The notes: generated by a model not told the origin, from the letters alone. Shown: positions 1 through 7,571, counted from the stretch's first letter. The stretch is 24,486 nucleotides of DNA from Akkermansiaceae bacterium UBA2367 (GCA_002344525.1 DDTJ01000083.1:1-24486), one strand, 5' to 3'. Numbers and translations are program-made.

Positions 1-42
1 CCAAAAATCCGTTGCATCTCAGTCCCGTTCTTTCATCCCCAC

Positions 43-136
43 GGACTCCTACTCCTTCGTTACTCCTACTCCTCGACCAGACGACAGATGAGGCAAGGAG
101 TAACGAGTAAGAGTAAGGAGTAGGAGAAAGGAGTCC
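43..136. repeat. Inverted arrays of a short GGAGTA-type tandem repeat
   Basis: A pyrimidine-rich arm (43-73, repeated ACTCCT units) is followed by a purine-rich arm (95-136, repeated GGAGTA/GAGTAA units) that is its imperfect reverse complement, so the transcript can fold. It begins 9 bp past the stop codon of the DUF4407 gene and could act as its terminator or mRNA end structure. There is no classical U-tract, so the terminator role is inferred. Nothing else is visible in 1-145. Confidence 0.55.
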
Positions 137-145
137 CCAACACAA

Positions 146-1906
146 TCACGCCGCCCTTCGCGCCGCCGCTTTCGCCGCGTCGCGGTCGAAGAAGGATTCC
201 ATGCGGTGGTTGAGATCCTCGTAGAAGGTCTCCGCGAACTGCTCCAAGCGCTTCGAGCGGTTTTTGGAGCGGGCACCTTTTTCGTCGGCGAGGCGGGCTT
301 TTTCCGTCTCGACTCGCTCCTCGAAGGCGGTTTCGAGCTCGATGAGGTTCTCGACGAAAGCCTTGGCCGCGCGGGAGCTGTCGATGCCTTCGATGAGGGC
401 TTTCTCCAGCGGCTTGTTCTGGGTGAGGTGGAGGAGGCGTCCTTCGGAGAGGTCGTCCATGTATTTGTGGTAGCTCTTCAGCCAAGCGGTGCGCTCGCGG
501 GCGAAGCGGACCTCCTCGCGATCCACGAGGGCGTCGTAGGGGCCAGGCTGGGAGAAGAATTTCACGACCAGCGGAATCGTGTCGATGAGCATGAAGAGCC
601 CGGCGAGGACGAAGTAGGCGATGAGGGCGAATTTCCCGCCTTCCGTGTCTTGGTCGAAGAGGCTGTGGAGGGCGAGGGTCTGGGTGAGGATGTCGCGGCG
701 GGGTTCGGCGGCGATGGCGGCGATGCGCTCCTGCTCCTGCGTGCCGATGGCGGCGAGTTCGCCTTGGAGGCGGCCGAGTTCGGCGAGACGAGTGTCGATC
801 TGCGCGGTAATGGTGGCACGGATCGTGTTCTGCTGCTCGACGAACTGGTCGGCTTGGGACTGCTGCACTTGGCGCTTCAGGTCGGCGATGCGGTCGCGCT
901 CGGCCTTGAGACGGTCGGCCTTGGCGGAGGCGAGGGCGATGAATTCACCCTTGATGCCGTCCTCGGTCGCCTTGACCTGCCCGGCGAGGGCGTTGCGCTG
1001 CTCGGTGAGGTAGGCGAGGGTCTCGCCGATGCGCTTGGCCTCGTCGCGACGCCAGGCTAGCTGGTCGGCTTGGATGCTCTTGGCGCGGGGGCCGAGACCG
1101 ACGATGCCGCTGCGCTGGCCGTTGACCTCGCGCTCGAACTCGCGCTGCCAAGTGTCGAGTTCGCCTTGGAGGGTGGCGTATTTCGCCTGCATGTCGGCGA
1201 AATCGGTGTCGACGGCTTCGATCTTCGCCTTGTCGGCGGCGGTGTCGGCGGCGATGCGGGCGTCCATCTGGGCGCGGAGTTCGTCGTCGAGTTCGGCGAG
1301 GGGATCGGCGAGTCCGACAGTGGCGTCCTCGACGAGGAATTCGGCGGAGAAGGTTTTCTCGAAGTTGGCGCGCTGCTCGGCGATCTGGGTCTCCAACTCG
1401 GCGATCTTCGTCTCGACGGTGGCCTTCTCCCCGTTGGCGGCGGTGCGCACGGCCTCGATCTCGGTCTGGCGTTCCTCCTCGACCACGCTGGTGATGGTGT
1501 CTTTAAAAAGCAGGAGGGTGAGGGGGTGGGAGATGGTGACCCCCATGAGCGCGGCGACGACGATGCGGAGGAAGAACTGCCCGACCTTGCGGTGGAAGCG
1601 CTGGTAGGAGCGGTAGATCGAGAGCAGGGCACGGTCGATCGTCATGATGATGAGGCCCCAAGCGAGCGCGACGGGGACGATGACCCTCCAGTTGTCCGTG
1701 AGGGTGGAGAGGGCGTAGCCGCAGGCGATGAAGGCGAAGACGGTCGGGACGAGCACGGTCGCGCCGAAGGCGACGTATTTGCGCTGCTCCCATCCAGGGC
1801 ACTGCTCCAGCGTGTCGGCTCCGGCTCCCGAGAGCCAGAAGAAGAAGTGCTTGAGCGGGTTCGGCTTGGCGGGGCGGTCAGACGGGGACGGATACGAGCT
1901 GTTCAT
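146..1906 (-). CDS. DUF4407-family membrane protein with long periplasmic/cytoplasmic coiled coil
   Basis: A 586-residue integral membrane protein of unknown biochemical function. Three hydrophobic segments lie near the N-terminus (about residues 44-66, 75-93 and 109-134). A long charged, Ala/Glu/Gln-rich region (about 135-415) has heptad character and is probably coiled coil. A fourth membrane segment (about 425-451) is followed by a charged helical C-terminus. This TM-TM-TM-coil-TM layout and the N-terminal 'SGAGADTLEQCP' with 'IDRALL' motifs are typical of DUF4407 proteins, which occur widely in Bacteroidota, Verrucomicrobiota and Actinobacteria. The ATG at 1906 is the only plausible start before the first membrane helix. 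It looks like a single-gene unit with AT-rich upstream DNA. The family assignment is by recall of conserved motifs. The molecular role (a scaffold or mechanosensor-like protein) would be speculation. Confidence 0.85.
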   Translation of the reverse strand: MNSSYPSPSDRPAKPNPLKHFFFWLSGAGADTLEQCPGWEQRKYVAFGATVLVPTVFAFIACGYALSTLTDNWRVIVPVALAWGLIIMTIDRALLSIYRSYQRFHRKVGQFFLRIVVAALMGVTISHPLTLLLFKDTITSVVEEERQTEIEAVRTAANGEKATVETKIAELETQIAEQRANFEKTFSAEFLVEDATVGLADPLAELDDELRAQMDARIAADTAADKAKIEAVDTDFADMQAKYATLQGELDTWQREFEREVNGQRSGIVGLGPRAKSIQADQLAWRRDEAKRIGETLAYLTEQRNALAGQVKATEDGIKGEFIALASAKADRLKAERDRIADLKRQVQQSQADQFVEQQNTIRATITAQIDTRLAELGRLQGELAAIGTQEQERIAAIAAEPRRDILTQTLALHSLFDQDTEGGKFALIAYFVLAGLFMLIDTIPLVVKFFSQPGPYDALVDREEVRFARERTAWLKSYHKYMDDLSEGRLLHLTQNKPLEKALIEGIDSSRAAKAFVENLIELETAFEERVETEKARLADEKGARSKNRSKRLEQFAETFYEDLNHRMESFFDRDAAKAAARRAA

Positions 1907-2230
1907 GACACATGGCGTTGAGTGGGGTGGTGGAACGAACGGCCTTCGTCAGGAAACGGCCCCGGCAAGGCCCGAGATCGCAATCTCGTCAGAGATAATT
2001 ATGAAAACTTGACAATATGTAAACCATTATTTTTCCGAGATTTGGTAGCTCTTTGGAGTACATGGGGATTCGAGGGGCCGAAGGCAAGGGCGGGGAGGTC
2101 CGTTTTTTGCCAATGGCAAGGTCCATGCGGTGGTTCACGACGTTGGGAGCTTTTCGCCCAACGAACGGGGCGCTTGCCACGCAGGGGATGTCGGCAGTCG
2201 TCGACCCGAGCTTGAAAAAGCGGATCCCCG
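1907..2230. other. Intergenic region between DUF4407 gene and SRP RNA
   Basis: About 320 bp with no convincing gene. 1990-2045 is markedly AT-rich and probably carries the promoter of the minus-strand DUF4407 gene; a TTTACA-like -35 can be read on the minus strand near 2018-2023, but its -10 is poor. A 7-8 bp hairpin, CGTTGGG/CCCAACG with a loop near AGCTTTTCG, lies at about 2138-2165. The promoter of the plus-strand SRP RNA must lie in the right-hand part, but I cannot identify it confidently. Confidence 0.4.
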
Positions 2231-2347
2231 GCGGTAGAGTCGCCTGGTCAGAGACTGCGGAGTGGAGGCGGGTCAACCCCGCCAGGGCCGGAAGGCAGCA
2301 ACGGTCGCTCGTCCTTCATTGCCGCAGTTCTCTGGCACTCTCCCGGC
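2231..2347 (+). ncRNA. ffs: Bacterial small signal recognition particle RNA (4.5S type)
   Basis: The RNA component of the signal recognition particle, which binds Ffh and targets nascent membrane proteins to FtsY and SecYEG. The diagnostic apical domain is present: GGTCAACCCCGCCAGGGCC followed by GGAAGGCAGCAACGG (about 2271-2305), matching the conserved symmetric and asymmetric loops that contact the Ffh M domain. The flanks close into a helix: GTCAGAGACTGCGG (2247-2260) pairs with CCGCAGTTCTCTGGC (about 2322-2336) with one bulge, and GGTAGAGT pairs with ACTCTCCC further out. The length of about 115 nt fits the short form without an Alu domain. The gene converges on leuC and ends essentially at the leuC stop codon. 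Exact ends are estimated from the helix. Confidence 0.9.
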
Positions 2348-3772
2348 TCACGCCGCCGCGGCCTCGAGGTCGAAGACTTCCCGGGCGTCGCTGACCACGC
2401 CGGTCACCGCCGCCGCCGCGACCATCACCGGGGACATCAGGATGGTGCGCCCGACCGGGCTGCCTTGGCGGCCTTTGAAGTTGCGGTTGCTGGAGCTGGC
2501 GCAGAGCTGGTCGCCGACGAGCTTGTCGGGGTTCATCGCGAGGCACATGGAGCAGCCCGCCCCGCGCCATTCGAAGCCGGCTTCGGAGAAAACCTTGTCG
2601 AGACCCTCCTGCCGGCAGAGATGGTCGACGATCTCCGAACCCGGCACGGCGATGGCGGTGACGCCCTGAGCGACCTTGCGCCCTTTGAGGAACTTCGCGG
2701 CCTCGCGGAAGTCGGAGAGGCGGCCGTTCGTGCAACTGCCGATGAAGCAGACATCCACCGGCGTGCCGGCGATGGGGGCTCCGCCTTCGAACTTCATGTA
2801 TTCGAGGGCCTCCTCGATGCTCTTGCGCGCCTCCTCGTCGGGGGCGTCGGCGGGGGAGGGGATGCGCTCGTTCACGAAGATGCCGTGGTCGGGCGAGATG
2901 CCCCAAGTCACCGAGGGGGCGATGTCCTCGGCGCGGATGTTCACGATGTCGTCGTAATGGCAGCCGGGATCGGAGGCCATCGCCTTCCAAGCCTCGACGG
3001 CCGCGTCCCAATCCGCGCCCTTGGGCGAATAGGGGCGGTCCTTGAGGTAGGCGAAGGTCTTTTCGTCGGGATTGACGTAGCCGCAGCGCGCCCCGCCCTC
3101 GATGGACATGTTGCAGACGGTCATGCGCTCCTCCATGGAGAAGCGGTCGAAGACGCCGCCGCCGTATTCGTAGGCGTAGCCGATGCCGCCTTTCGCGCCG
3201 AGGAGCTTGATGATGTGGAGGATGACGTCCTTCGCGTAGACGCCGGGCCGCAGCTCCCCGTCGACATTGATACGGCGCACCTTGAGTTTGCTCAAGGCCA
3301 TGGTCTGGGTCGCGAGCACGTCGCGGATCTGCGTCGTGCCGATGCCGAAGGCGATCGCGCCGAAGGCCCCGTGCGTGGCGGTGTGCGAGTCGCCGCAGGC
3401 GATGGTCGTGCCCGGCTGGGTGATGCCCTGCTCCGGTCCCACGACGTGGACGATGCCTTGGCCGCCGCTGCCGATGTCGAAGAACTTCACGCCGAACTCG
3501 GCGCAGTTCGTCCGCAGCGCCTGGATCATCTCCTGGGCGAGGTTGTCCTCGAAGGGTTCGACTTGGTTCTTCGTCGGCACGATGTGATCCACCGTGGCGA
3601 AGGTGCGGTGGGGGTATTTCACCTTCAGGCCGAGGTCGCGGAGCATGCCGAACGCCTGCGGACTCGTCACCTCGTGGATGAGGTGCGTGCCGATCAGCAG
3701 TTGGGTCTGCCCGTTGGACAGACGCCGTACGGCGTGGGCGTTCCAGACTTTTTCGAACAAATTTTGGCTCAT
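2348..3772 (-). CDS. leuC: 3-isopropylmalate dehydratase large subunit
   Basis: Catalyses the isomerisation of 2-isopropylmalate to 3-isopropylmalate in leucine synthesis, as a heterodimer with LeuD. In organisms using the citramalate route the same enzyme usually isomerises citramalate. The 474-residue protein is full length. The iron-sulfur ligands are visible at Cys347 (in GSCTNGR), Cys407 and Cys410 (in GAGCSMC), the spacing of canonical LeuC. The aconitase signature regions CGDSHTATHGAFG (126-138) and PGSE (about 377-380) are intact. The start at 3772 gives the usual MSQNLFEKVW N-terminus. No leuD or leuB is adjacent. The leuC 5' leader carries a 9-bp inverted repeat (3821-3849). A cimA gene lies elsewhere in the window, which fits shared use of this enzyme for isoleucine. 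Confidence 0.97.
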   Translation of the reverse strand: MSQNLFEKVWNAHAVRRLSNGQTQLLIGTHLIHEVTSPQAFGMLRDLGLKVKYPHRTFATVDHIVPTKNQVEPFEDNLAQEMIQALRTNCAEFGVKFFDIGSGGQGIVHVVGPEQGITQPGTTIACGDSHTATHGAFGAIAFGIGTTQIRDVLATQTMALSKLKVRRINVDGELRPGVYAKDVILHIIKLLGAKGGIGYAYEYGGGVFDRFSMEERMTVCNMSIEGGARCGYVNPDEKTFAYLKDRPYSPKGADWDAAVEAWKAMASDPGCHYDDIVNIRAEDIAPSVTWGISPDHGIFVNERIPSPADAPDEEARKSIEEALEYMKFEGGAPIAGTPVDVCFIGSCTNGRLSDFREAAKFLKGRKVAQGVTAIAVPGSEIVDHLCRQEGLDKVFSEAGFEWRGAGCSMCLAMNPDKLVGDQLCASSSNRNFKGRQGSPVGRTILMSPVMVAAAAVTGVVSDAREVFDLEAAAA

Positions 3773-3820
3773 GCTTCGGATGCTTGGGGCGTTTTCGGGG
3801 GTGGAAAGCTAGCACAGCCC

Positions 3821-3849
3821 CGGATGAAGGGTAGGGGAATCTTCATCCG
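3821..3849. promoter_or_regulatory. Perfect 9-bp inverted repeat upstream of leuC
   Basis: CGGATGAAG (3821-3829) and CTTCATCCG (3841-3849) form a perfect inverted repeat with an 11-nt spacer, 49 nt upstream of the leuC start codon in the leuC / lipoprotein divergent region. It could be an operator for a dimeric regulator or a leader hairpin in the leuC mRNA. The sequence alone does not decide between these. Confidence 0.4.
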
Positions 3850-3969
3850 CTTTTGCCCTTCGGCGGAGAGAAAGAGTCCCAAATCTTTAGGCAATCCATT
3901 GAATTCACCGGGAAAACGGTGTAGGAAGAGAATGCCCCATCAGGGCGAACCAACTCATCTGAACCCGAT

Positions 3970-4293
3970 ATGAAACTGATTCAACTCATCGAAAAACTGC
4001 CCGTCGTCGCCCTTGCTGGTGCCGCCCTCGCCCTCACCAGTTGCGAGAAAACCATTGAAGGCGTCGCCACGGACGCGGAGAACGCCAAGGAAGCCGTAGC
4101 CGAGAAGGTCGAAGCGGCCAAGGAAGAGGCTGCCAAGGCGACCGACGCCGCCGCCGAGAAGGTCGAAGCGGCCAAGGAAGACGCTGCCAAGGCGACCGAC
4201 GCCGCCGTCGAAGCGGTCAAGGAAAAGGTGAACGAAGCCGCCAAGGCGGTCGAGGAAGCCACCGCCCCGGCCCCGGCTCCCGCTCCGAACTGA
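3970..4293 (+). CDS. Small Ala/Lys/Glu-rich helical lipoprotein
   Basis: A 107-residue predicted lipoprotein. Residues 1-24 form a signal peptide ending in a lipobox (ALTSC, with Cys25 as the likely lipidated residue). The mature part is an almost uninterrupted amphipathic helix rich in Ala, Lys and Glu, built of 18-residue units of the type EKVEAAKE(E/D)AAKATDAA, and ends in a Pro/Ala tail (APAPAPAPN). Such sequences resemble LEA/apolipoprotein-like envelope or stress proteins, but no specific function can be assigned. At DNA level, 4102-4155 and 4156-4209 are a nearly identical 54-bp tandem duplication. The gene is followed by a strong intrinsic terminator and is transcribed divergently from leuC. 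A loose TTGAAT/TAGGAA promoter pair with 17-bp spacing lies near 3895-3925. Confidence 0.8.
   Translation: MKLIQLIEKLPVVALAGAALALTSCEKTIEGVATDAENAKEAVAEKVEAAKEEAAKATDAAAEKVEAAKEDAAKATDAAVEAVKEKVNEAAKAVEEATAPAPAPAPN
4102..4209 (+). repeat. Two-copy 54-bp in-frame tandem repeat
   Basis: Units 4102-4155 and 4156-4209 are near-identical 18-codon repeats inside the small lipoprotein gene, differing at only about two positions. This indicates a recent duplication and a locus likely to vary in length between strains. Confidence 0.85.
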
Positions 4294-4325
4294 TCCTTCC
4301 GGCTATTTGTAGCCGATGGTTTGTA

Positions 4326-4364
4326 AAAACCCCGCTCCCGTGAAAAGGGGCGGGGTTTTCATTT
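4326..4364 (+). terminator. Rho-independent terminator of the lipoprotein gene
   Basis: AAAACCCCGCTCC (4326-4338) pairs with GGGGCGGGGTTTT (4347-4359) around a short A-rich loop, followed by a T-rich run. A smaller hairpin, GGCTA/TAGCC (4301-4314), precedes it. The near-symmetrical A and T flanks would allow it to work in both directions, but only the upstream gene needs it. Confidence 0.9.
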
Positions 4365-4436
4365 TTGTGGAGGCTTGACCGGCGTCCCGTCGCAATCCGC
4401 GTTGCGTATCCGCCTTGGCCGCATCAGATTCCGCTA

Positions 4437-5555
4437 ATGGAAAACTCAGCGGACACCTCCGGCATCCCGACCGTGGCGCCGGAACTGATCGGGACTTGGG
4501 CGGAGCATCGCCTCGCCCGTCCGGCCCTCGCCGAGCTGCCCCGGCTCACCGAGGTCTTCCGCGACATCCTCTGGACGGCGCAGCGCTACGTGCCGTCGGA
4601 GAGCGGTTCGATCTGCCTTGCGGGACTCTCCGACCCGCCCGGCGACCTCGTCTATGTCGCCGCCTTCGGTGCCGGGGCGGAGACCATTGTCGGGGCCCGA
4701 CTCCCGGCGGGCGAGGGGATCACGGGGCGAGTTTTTCGCGAGGGATGCTCCACGCTACAGAACGAGGCGCAGGGGGACCGCGATTTCTACGCCGGGATTG
4801 ACGAGAGCGCGAGCTACACGACCCGCTCCCTGCTGGCGGTGCCCGTGTCCCTCGCAGAGGAGCCCATCGGGGTGATCGGGCTGTTCAACCGCACGGGCCT
4901 CGGGGGTTTTTCTTCCGAGGACCTGAAGCTGCTCGAAATCCTTGGGGGTTACGCTTCGAATTCGCTCCTCAACCTCGTCGACGCCTTCCGCCATCGCGAG
5001 ATCGCGAAGCGCGACGACCTCACGGGGCTGCGCAACGACCGTTTCTTCCACCAGCAGCTCCGCGTCGAGTTGGAGCGGCGTGAGGTCGAGGGGGACGACC
5101 TCAGCCTGATCTTCCTCGACCTCGACCGCTTCAAGGCCATCGTCGACGGTCACGGGCATCTCGTCGGCAGCCAAGTCATCGCCGAAGTGGGCTGGCTCAT
5201 CGCCCGGGTCGTGCGCTCGCCTCGTGCCACCCTCGCCCGCTACGGCGGCGATGAATTCGTCATTGTGCTGCCCGGCGCGGGAGCGGCGGAGGCGGTGGCC
5301 GCGGCCGAGGCAATCCGCACGGCTATCGCCGAAACGGCTTTCCTCGCGGAGCCGGGGGAGGATGGCCGCCCCGCCCTGAACCTGCGGGGGGCTTTCTCCG
5401 CCAGCATCGGCGTGGCCTCCTACCGCGACTGCTCCTTCGCGGCGGAGCCTCCGACGGATTGGCGGGTGCGCCAGCGCGACTTCATCGAAGCCGCCGACCA
5501 AGCGATGTATCGGGCCAAAGCCTTGGGGCGGGACCGGGTCCACCTCGCTCCGTGA
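4437..5555 (+). CDS. GAF-GGDEF cyclic dinucleotide synthase, Hypr-like active site
   Basis: A 372-residue cytoplasmic signalling enzyme. A GAF sensor domain (about 35-183) is joined by a short helix to a GGDEF domain (about 190-372) starting at DDLTGL. The metal-binding Asp (D228 in LDLDRFK) and the signature GGDEF (270-274) are intact, so it should be catalytically competent. Two guanine-contacting positions are changed: the Asn equivalent to PleD N335 is Val236, and the Asp equivalent to PleD D344 is Ser245 (in GHLVGSQ). A Ser at the latter position is the hallmark of Hypr GGDEF enzymes, which make 3',3'-cGAMP as well as c-di-GMP. The RxxD inhibitory site is absent at its usual place. The ATG at 4437 is chosen because a longer reading would begin with TTG inside the preceding terminator. 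The GAF ligand is unknown. Confidence 0.88.
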   Translation: MENSADTSGIPTVAPELIGTWAEHRLARPALAELPRLTEVFRDILWTAQRYVPSESGSICLAGLSDPPGDLVYVAAFGAGAETIVGARLPAGEGITGRVFREGCSTLQNEAQGDRDFYAGIDESASYTTRSLLAVPVSLAEEPIGVIGLFNRTGLGGFSSEDLKLLEILGGYASNSLLNLVDAFRHREIAKRDDLTGLRNDRFFHQQLRVELERREVEGDDLSLIFLDLDRFKAIVDGHGHLVGSQVIAEVGWLIARVVRSPRATLARYGGDEFVIVLPGAGAAEAVAAAEAIRTAIAETAFLAEPGEDGRPALNLRGAFSASIGVASYRDCSFAAEPPTDWRVRQRDFIEAADQAMYRAKALGRDRVHLAP

Positions 5556-5592
5556 GACGGTCCGGTCTCATCGAGGGTGGGAGAGGGCCTTC

Positions 5593-5769
5593 ACCCGCAT
5601 TTCTCACACTCTTTCTGCTACGGCTTGCTGCGGCCCGCCCCGGCTTCGTTCCGCCCGGATTTCCCCTTGGACAGTATGTTCTCATACAATCCGGCGGGGA
5701 AATCCGGCCGCGCCTTGCCGGAACAGCCCTCGCCGCGTCTCGCGACGAAAGAGTGTGAGAAATACGGGT
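5593..5769. repeat. 177-bp nested inverted-repeat element (MITE-like or structured RNA)
   Basis: The only structure in the 326-bp gap between two converging signalling genes. Outer arms: ATTTCTCACACTCTTTC (5599-5615) and its perfect complement (5747-5763), extended by CCCGC/ACGGG with one mismatch. Inner arms: CCGGATTTCCCC (5655-5666) and GGGGAAATCCGG (5696-5707), perfect over 12 bp. Centre: GTATG (5674-5678) and CATAC (5683-5687) around TTCT. The element is bounded by TTCA on both sides (5590-5593 and 5769-5772), a possible target-site duplication. It has no ORF of its own. It could be a miniature transposable element or a folded bidirectional terminator. Confidence 0.75.
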
Positions 5770-5881
5770 TCATTGATCGAAACGCACCCTCTTCGAGGCC
5801 GATGGCTCGGTTGCAGATCTCGACGAAGGGCGCGCTTTGAAGGATGGTACGACCGAGAACGGGCCAGGGCATGCCCCCCGG

Positions 5882-6442
5882 TCAGGCGGCGTCGGCGCCC
5901 TTGTGCCCGAGGATCTTCACGGTTCGGTTGAGCTGGTCGTATTCGATCGGCTTCTTGATCACCGTGACCGGGCCGCTGGAGAGGATCTTGGTGAGGATCT
6001 CGCTGTCGGGGTAGCCGGTGATGATCACGATGGGCAGGTCGGGGTAGATCGCTTTCAGCTTCGCGTAGAGTTCGTCGCCCGGGATGTCGGGGAGCTTCAG
6101 GTCGAGGAAGACGAGGTCGAAACGCTGCTTCTCGGCATAGGCGAGGGCCTCGGCCCCGGTCCCGACGACGATGCGGCCGAAGCCGGCCTTTTTCAGGAAT
6201 TGCTTGAAGAGGGTTTGCAGGGGCGGGTCGTCGTCCACGACAAGGACGGTGGGCTGGCCGCCCTCGTCCGTCTTGAGGATGTCGCGGTCGAGGAGGCTGC
6301 GCTTGATACGCCAGCGCCCGCCGATCTGGATCGCAGGCAACTGGCCGCGCTGAACGAGATAGTAAACCGTGGGGAGGGGGATCCGCAGGTATTCCGCGGT
6401 CTCTTTGACGGTCATCAATTCGGGTGCTTCGTCGTCTGCCAT
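5882..6442 (-). CDS. Excisionase-type HTH fused to response-regulator receiver domain
   Basis: A 186-residue protein with an inverted domain order for a response regulator. Residues 9-56 form a MerR/excisionase-like winged HTH (HTH_17; TVKETAEYLRIPLPTVYYLV then IGGRWRIKRSLL). Residues 64-178 form a CheY-like receiver with the acidic pocket D70-D72, phosphoacceptor D114 (in VFLDLKLPD), T142 and K164 (KKP). All key receiver residues are present, so phosphotransfer is plausible, but no histidine kinase is nearby. The HTH presumably binds DNA and the receiver tunes it. An upstream ATG at 6526 would add 28 residues; I prefer 6442 because the extra stretch is unstructured. The upstream region to 6710 is AT-rich and lies between this gene and the divergent M23 gene, so it probably holds both promoters. 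The partner and target genes are unknown. Confidence 0.85.
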   Translation of the reverse strand: MADDEAPELMTVKETAEYLRIPLPTVYYLVQRGQLPAIQIGGRWRIKRSLLDRDILKTDEGGQPTVLVVDDDPPLQTLFKQFLKKAGFGRIVVGTGAEALAYAEKQRFDLVFLDLKLPDIPGDELYAKLKAIYPDLPIVIITGYPDSEILTKILSSGPVTVIKKPIEYDQLNRTVKILGHKGADAA

Positions 6443-6710
6443 GTCGTTTGCTTGGGGGGGTTGGGTCGTGGCCGCTTCACCTGCGCGGATCGTCGGCTTA
6501 AAAACCACAATCTTGAGGAAAAACATTCGGTTATGGGAATTGTGGCCAAACTTATTAAAAACACAAGCGAAAATCGAGAAATATTTCAGTTATGAGATTC
6601 AGAATTGTGATTTTAGTGCAAAAGGTTGATTGAAGGCTTGGAAATGCCTCTAATTCCGGACGGTCTCCAGACGTATCGAAAGCGTCCCCGGCGGACAGAT
6701 TCTCTTCTCC

Positions 6711-7559
6711 ATGGTTTCAAAAAACAAACGTTGCCGCGCACTGAGGGCGGCGGGGATCCTCCTCTTGACCTTCCAAGCGATGGCGGGAGTGGGCCATGCC
6801 CAGTCCTACATGACGGCGAGGCTGGCCGACGGCTTCGACTACCCGGTGGGGAAGCCGAACGGGGACGGCTACTACATTTTTCGCGGGTTCACGCAGAACG
6901 GGCACCTCGGCGAGGACTGGAACGGCAACGGCGGAGGGAACTCCGACGAGGGCGATCCCGTCTATTCCATCGCCCACGGCCTCGTGGTTTTCTCGGAGGA
7001 CTATGCGCGGGGCTGGGGCAACGTCGTCATCGTCCGTCACGCCTATCGGGAGAACAACGGGCAGATCGCCTTCGTCGATTCCCTCTACGGGCACCTCAAG
7101 GTCCGCTCGGTGAAGGTGGGGCAGCAGGTGACGCGGGGGCAGGTCGTCGGCACGATCGGGTGTGGACCGAGGCGGATGTATGCCGCGCACCTGCACTTCG
7201 AGATCCGCAAGGACCTCCGCGTCGGGATGCGGCGCGACCTCTATCCCCGCACCTACCAGACCTACCACATCCCGAAGGTCTTCACCGACAGCCGCCGCAA
7301 CCTGCGCTACGAGGATCGGCCCGTGAGGGTGCCGATCAACACCTTCCTCAAGAGCAATCCGAACCGCATCGAGACTGGCGAGGTCGATCTGCCGAACCTC
7401 ACTTCCAACACGAGGCCCGCGCCCGACACGGCGCGACCGAGCGTGCCGGAGGCGGTCGAGACAGTGATCGAGGCGGAGACGAGCGCGGCGGAGGCCGCGC
7501 CAGAGAAGTCCAAGACCTTCTTCGAGAAGCTGCTCAAGAAGATGGCCAATCCCCAGTGA
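6711..7559 (+). CDS. Secreted M23-family (LytM-type) peptidoglycan endopeptidase
   Basis: A 282-residue exported zinc metallopeptidase, predicted to cut peptide cross-links in peptidoglycan during wall remodelling. A signal peptide covers residues 1-31 (hydrophobic AAGILLLTFQAMAG, cleavage near GHAQS). The M23 core runs from about 60 to 165. Zinc ligands are visible as H65 and D69 (GHLGED) and H162 in the HLH motif (160-162), with the additional catalytic H128 in YGHL. The domain also shows the usual GDPVYSIAHG and GQVVG strands. The C-terminal 100 residues are low-complexity and Lys/Glu/Ala-rich, with no recognisable domain. The gene is monocistronic, divergent from the HTH-receiver gene and convergent with cimA, with a repeat-based hairpin region between the two 3' ends. 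Confidence 0.93.
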   Translation: MVSKNKRCRALRAAGILLLTFQAMAGVGHAQSYMTARLADGFDYPVGKPNGDGYYIFRGFTQNGHLGEDWNGNGGGNSDEGDPVYSIAHGLVVFSEDYARGWGNVVIVRHAYRENNGQIAFVDSLYGHLKVRSVKVGQQVTRGQVVGTIGCGPRRMYAAHLHFEIRKDLRVGMRRDLYPRTYQTYHIPKVFTDSRRNLRYEDRPVRVPINTFLKSNPNRIETGEVDLPNLTSNTRPAPDTARPSVPEAVETVIEAETSAAEAAPEKSKTFFEKLLKKMANPQ

Positions 7560-7571
7560 AGGAGGAGTTGG

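Noticed and set aside
206..1060. Plus-strand ORFs opposite the DUF4407 gene
   Set aside because: Antisense frames of the coiled-coil gene, with composition mirroring it and no motifs.
2053..2394. Small ORFs on both strands around 1989-2394
   Set aside because: They overlap the SRP RNA, lack ribosome sites and show no protein-like motifs.
4365..4436. TTG start for the GGDEF protein
   Set aside because: It would begin inside the terminator of the preceding gene; the ATG at 4437 gives a normal GAF-GGDEF protein.
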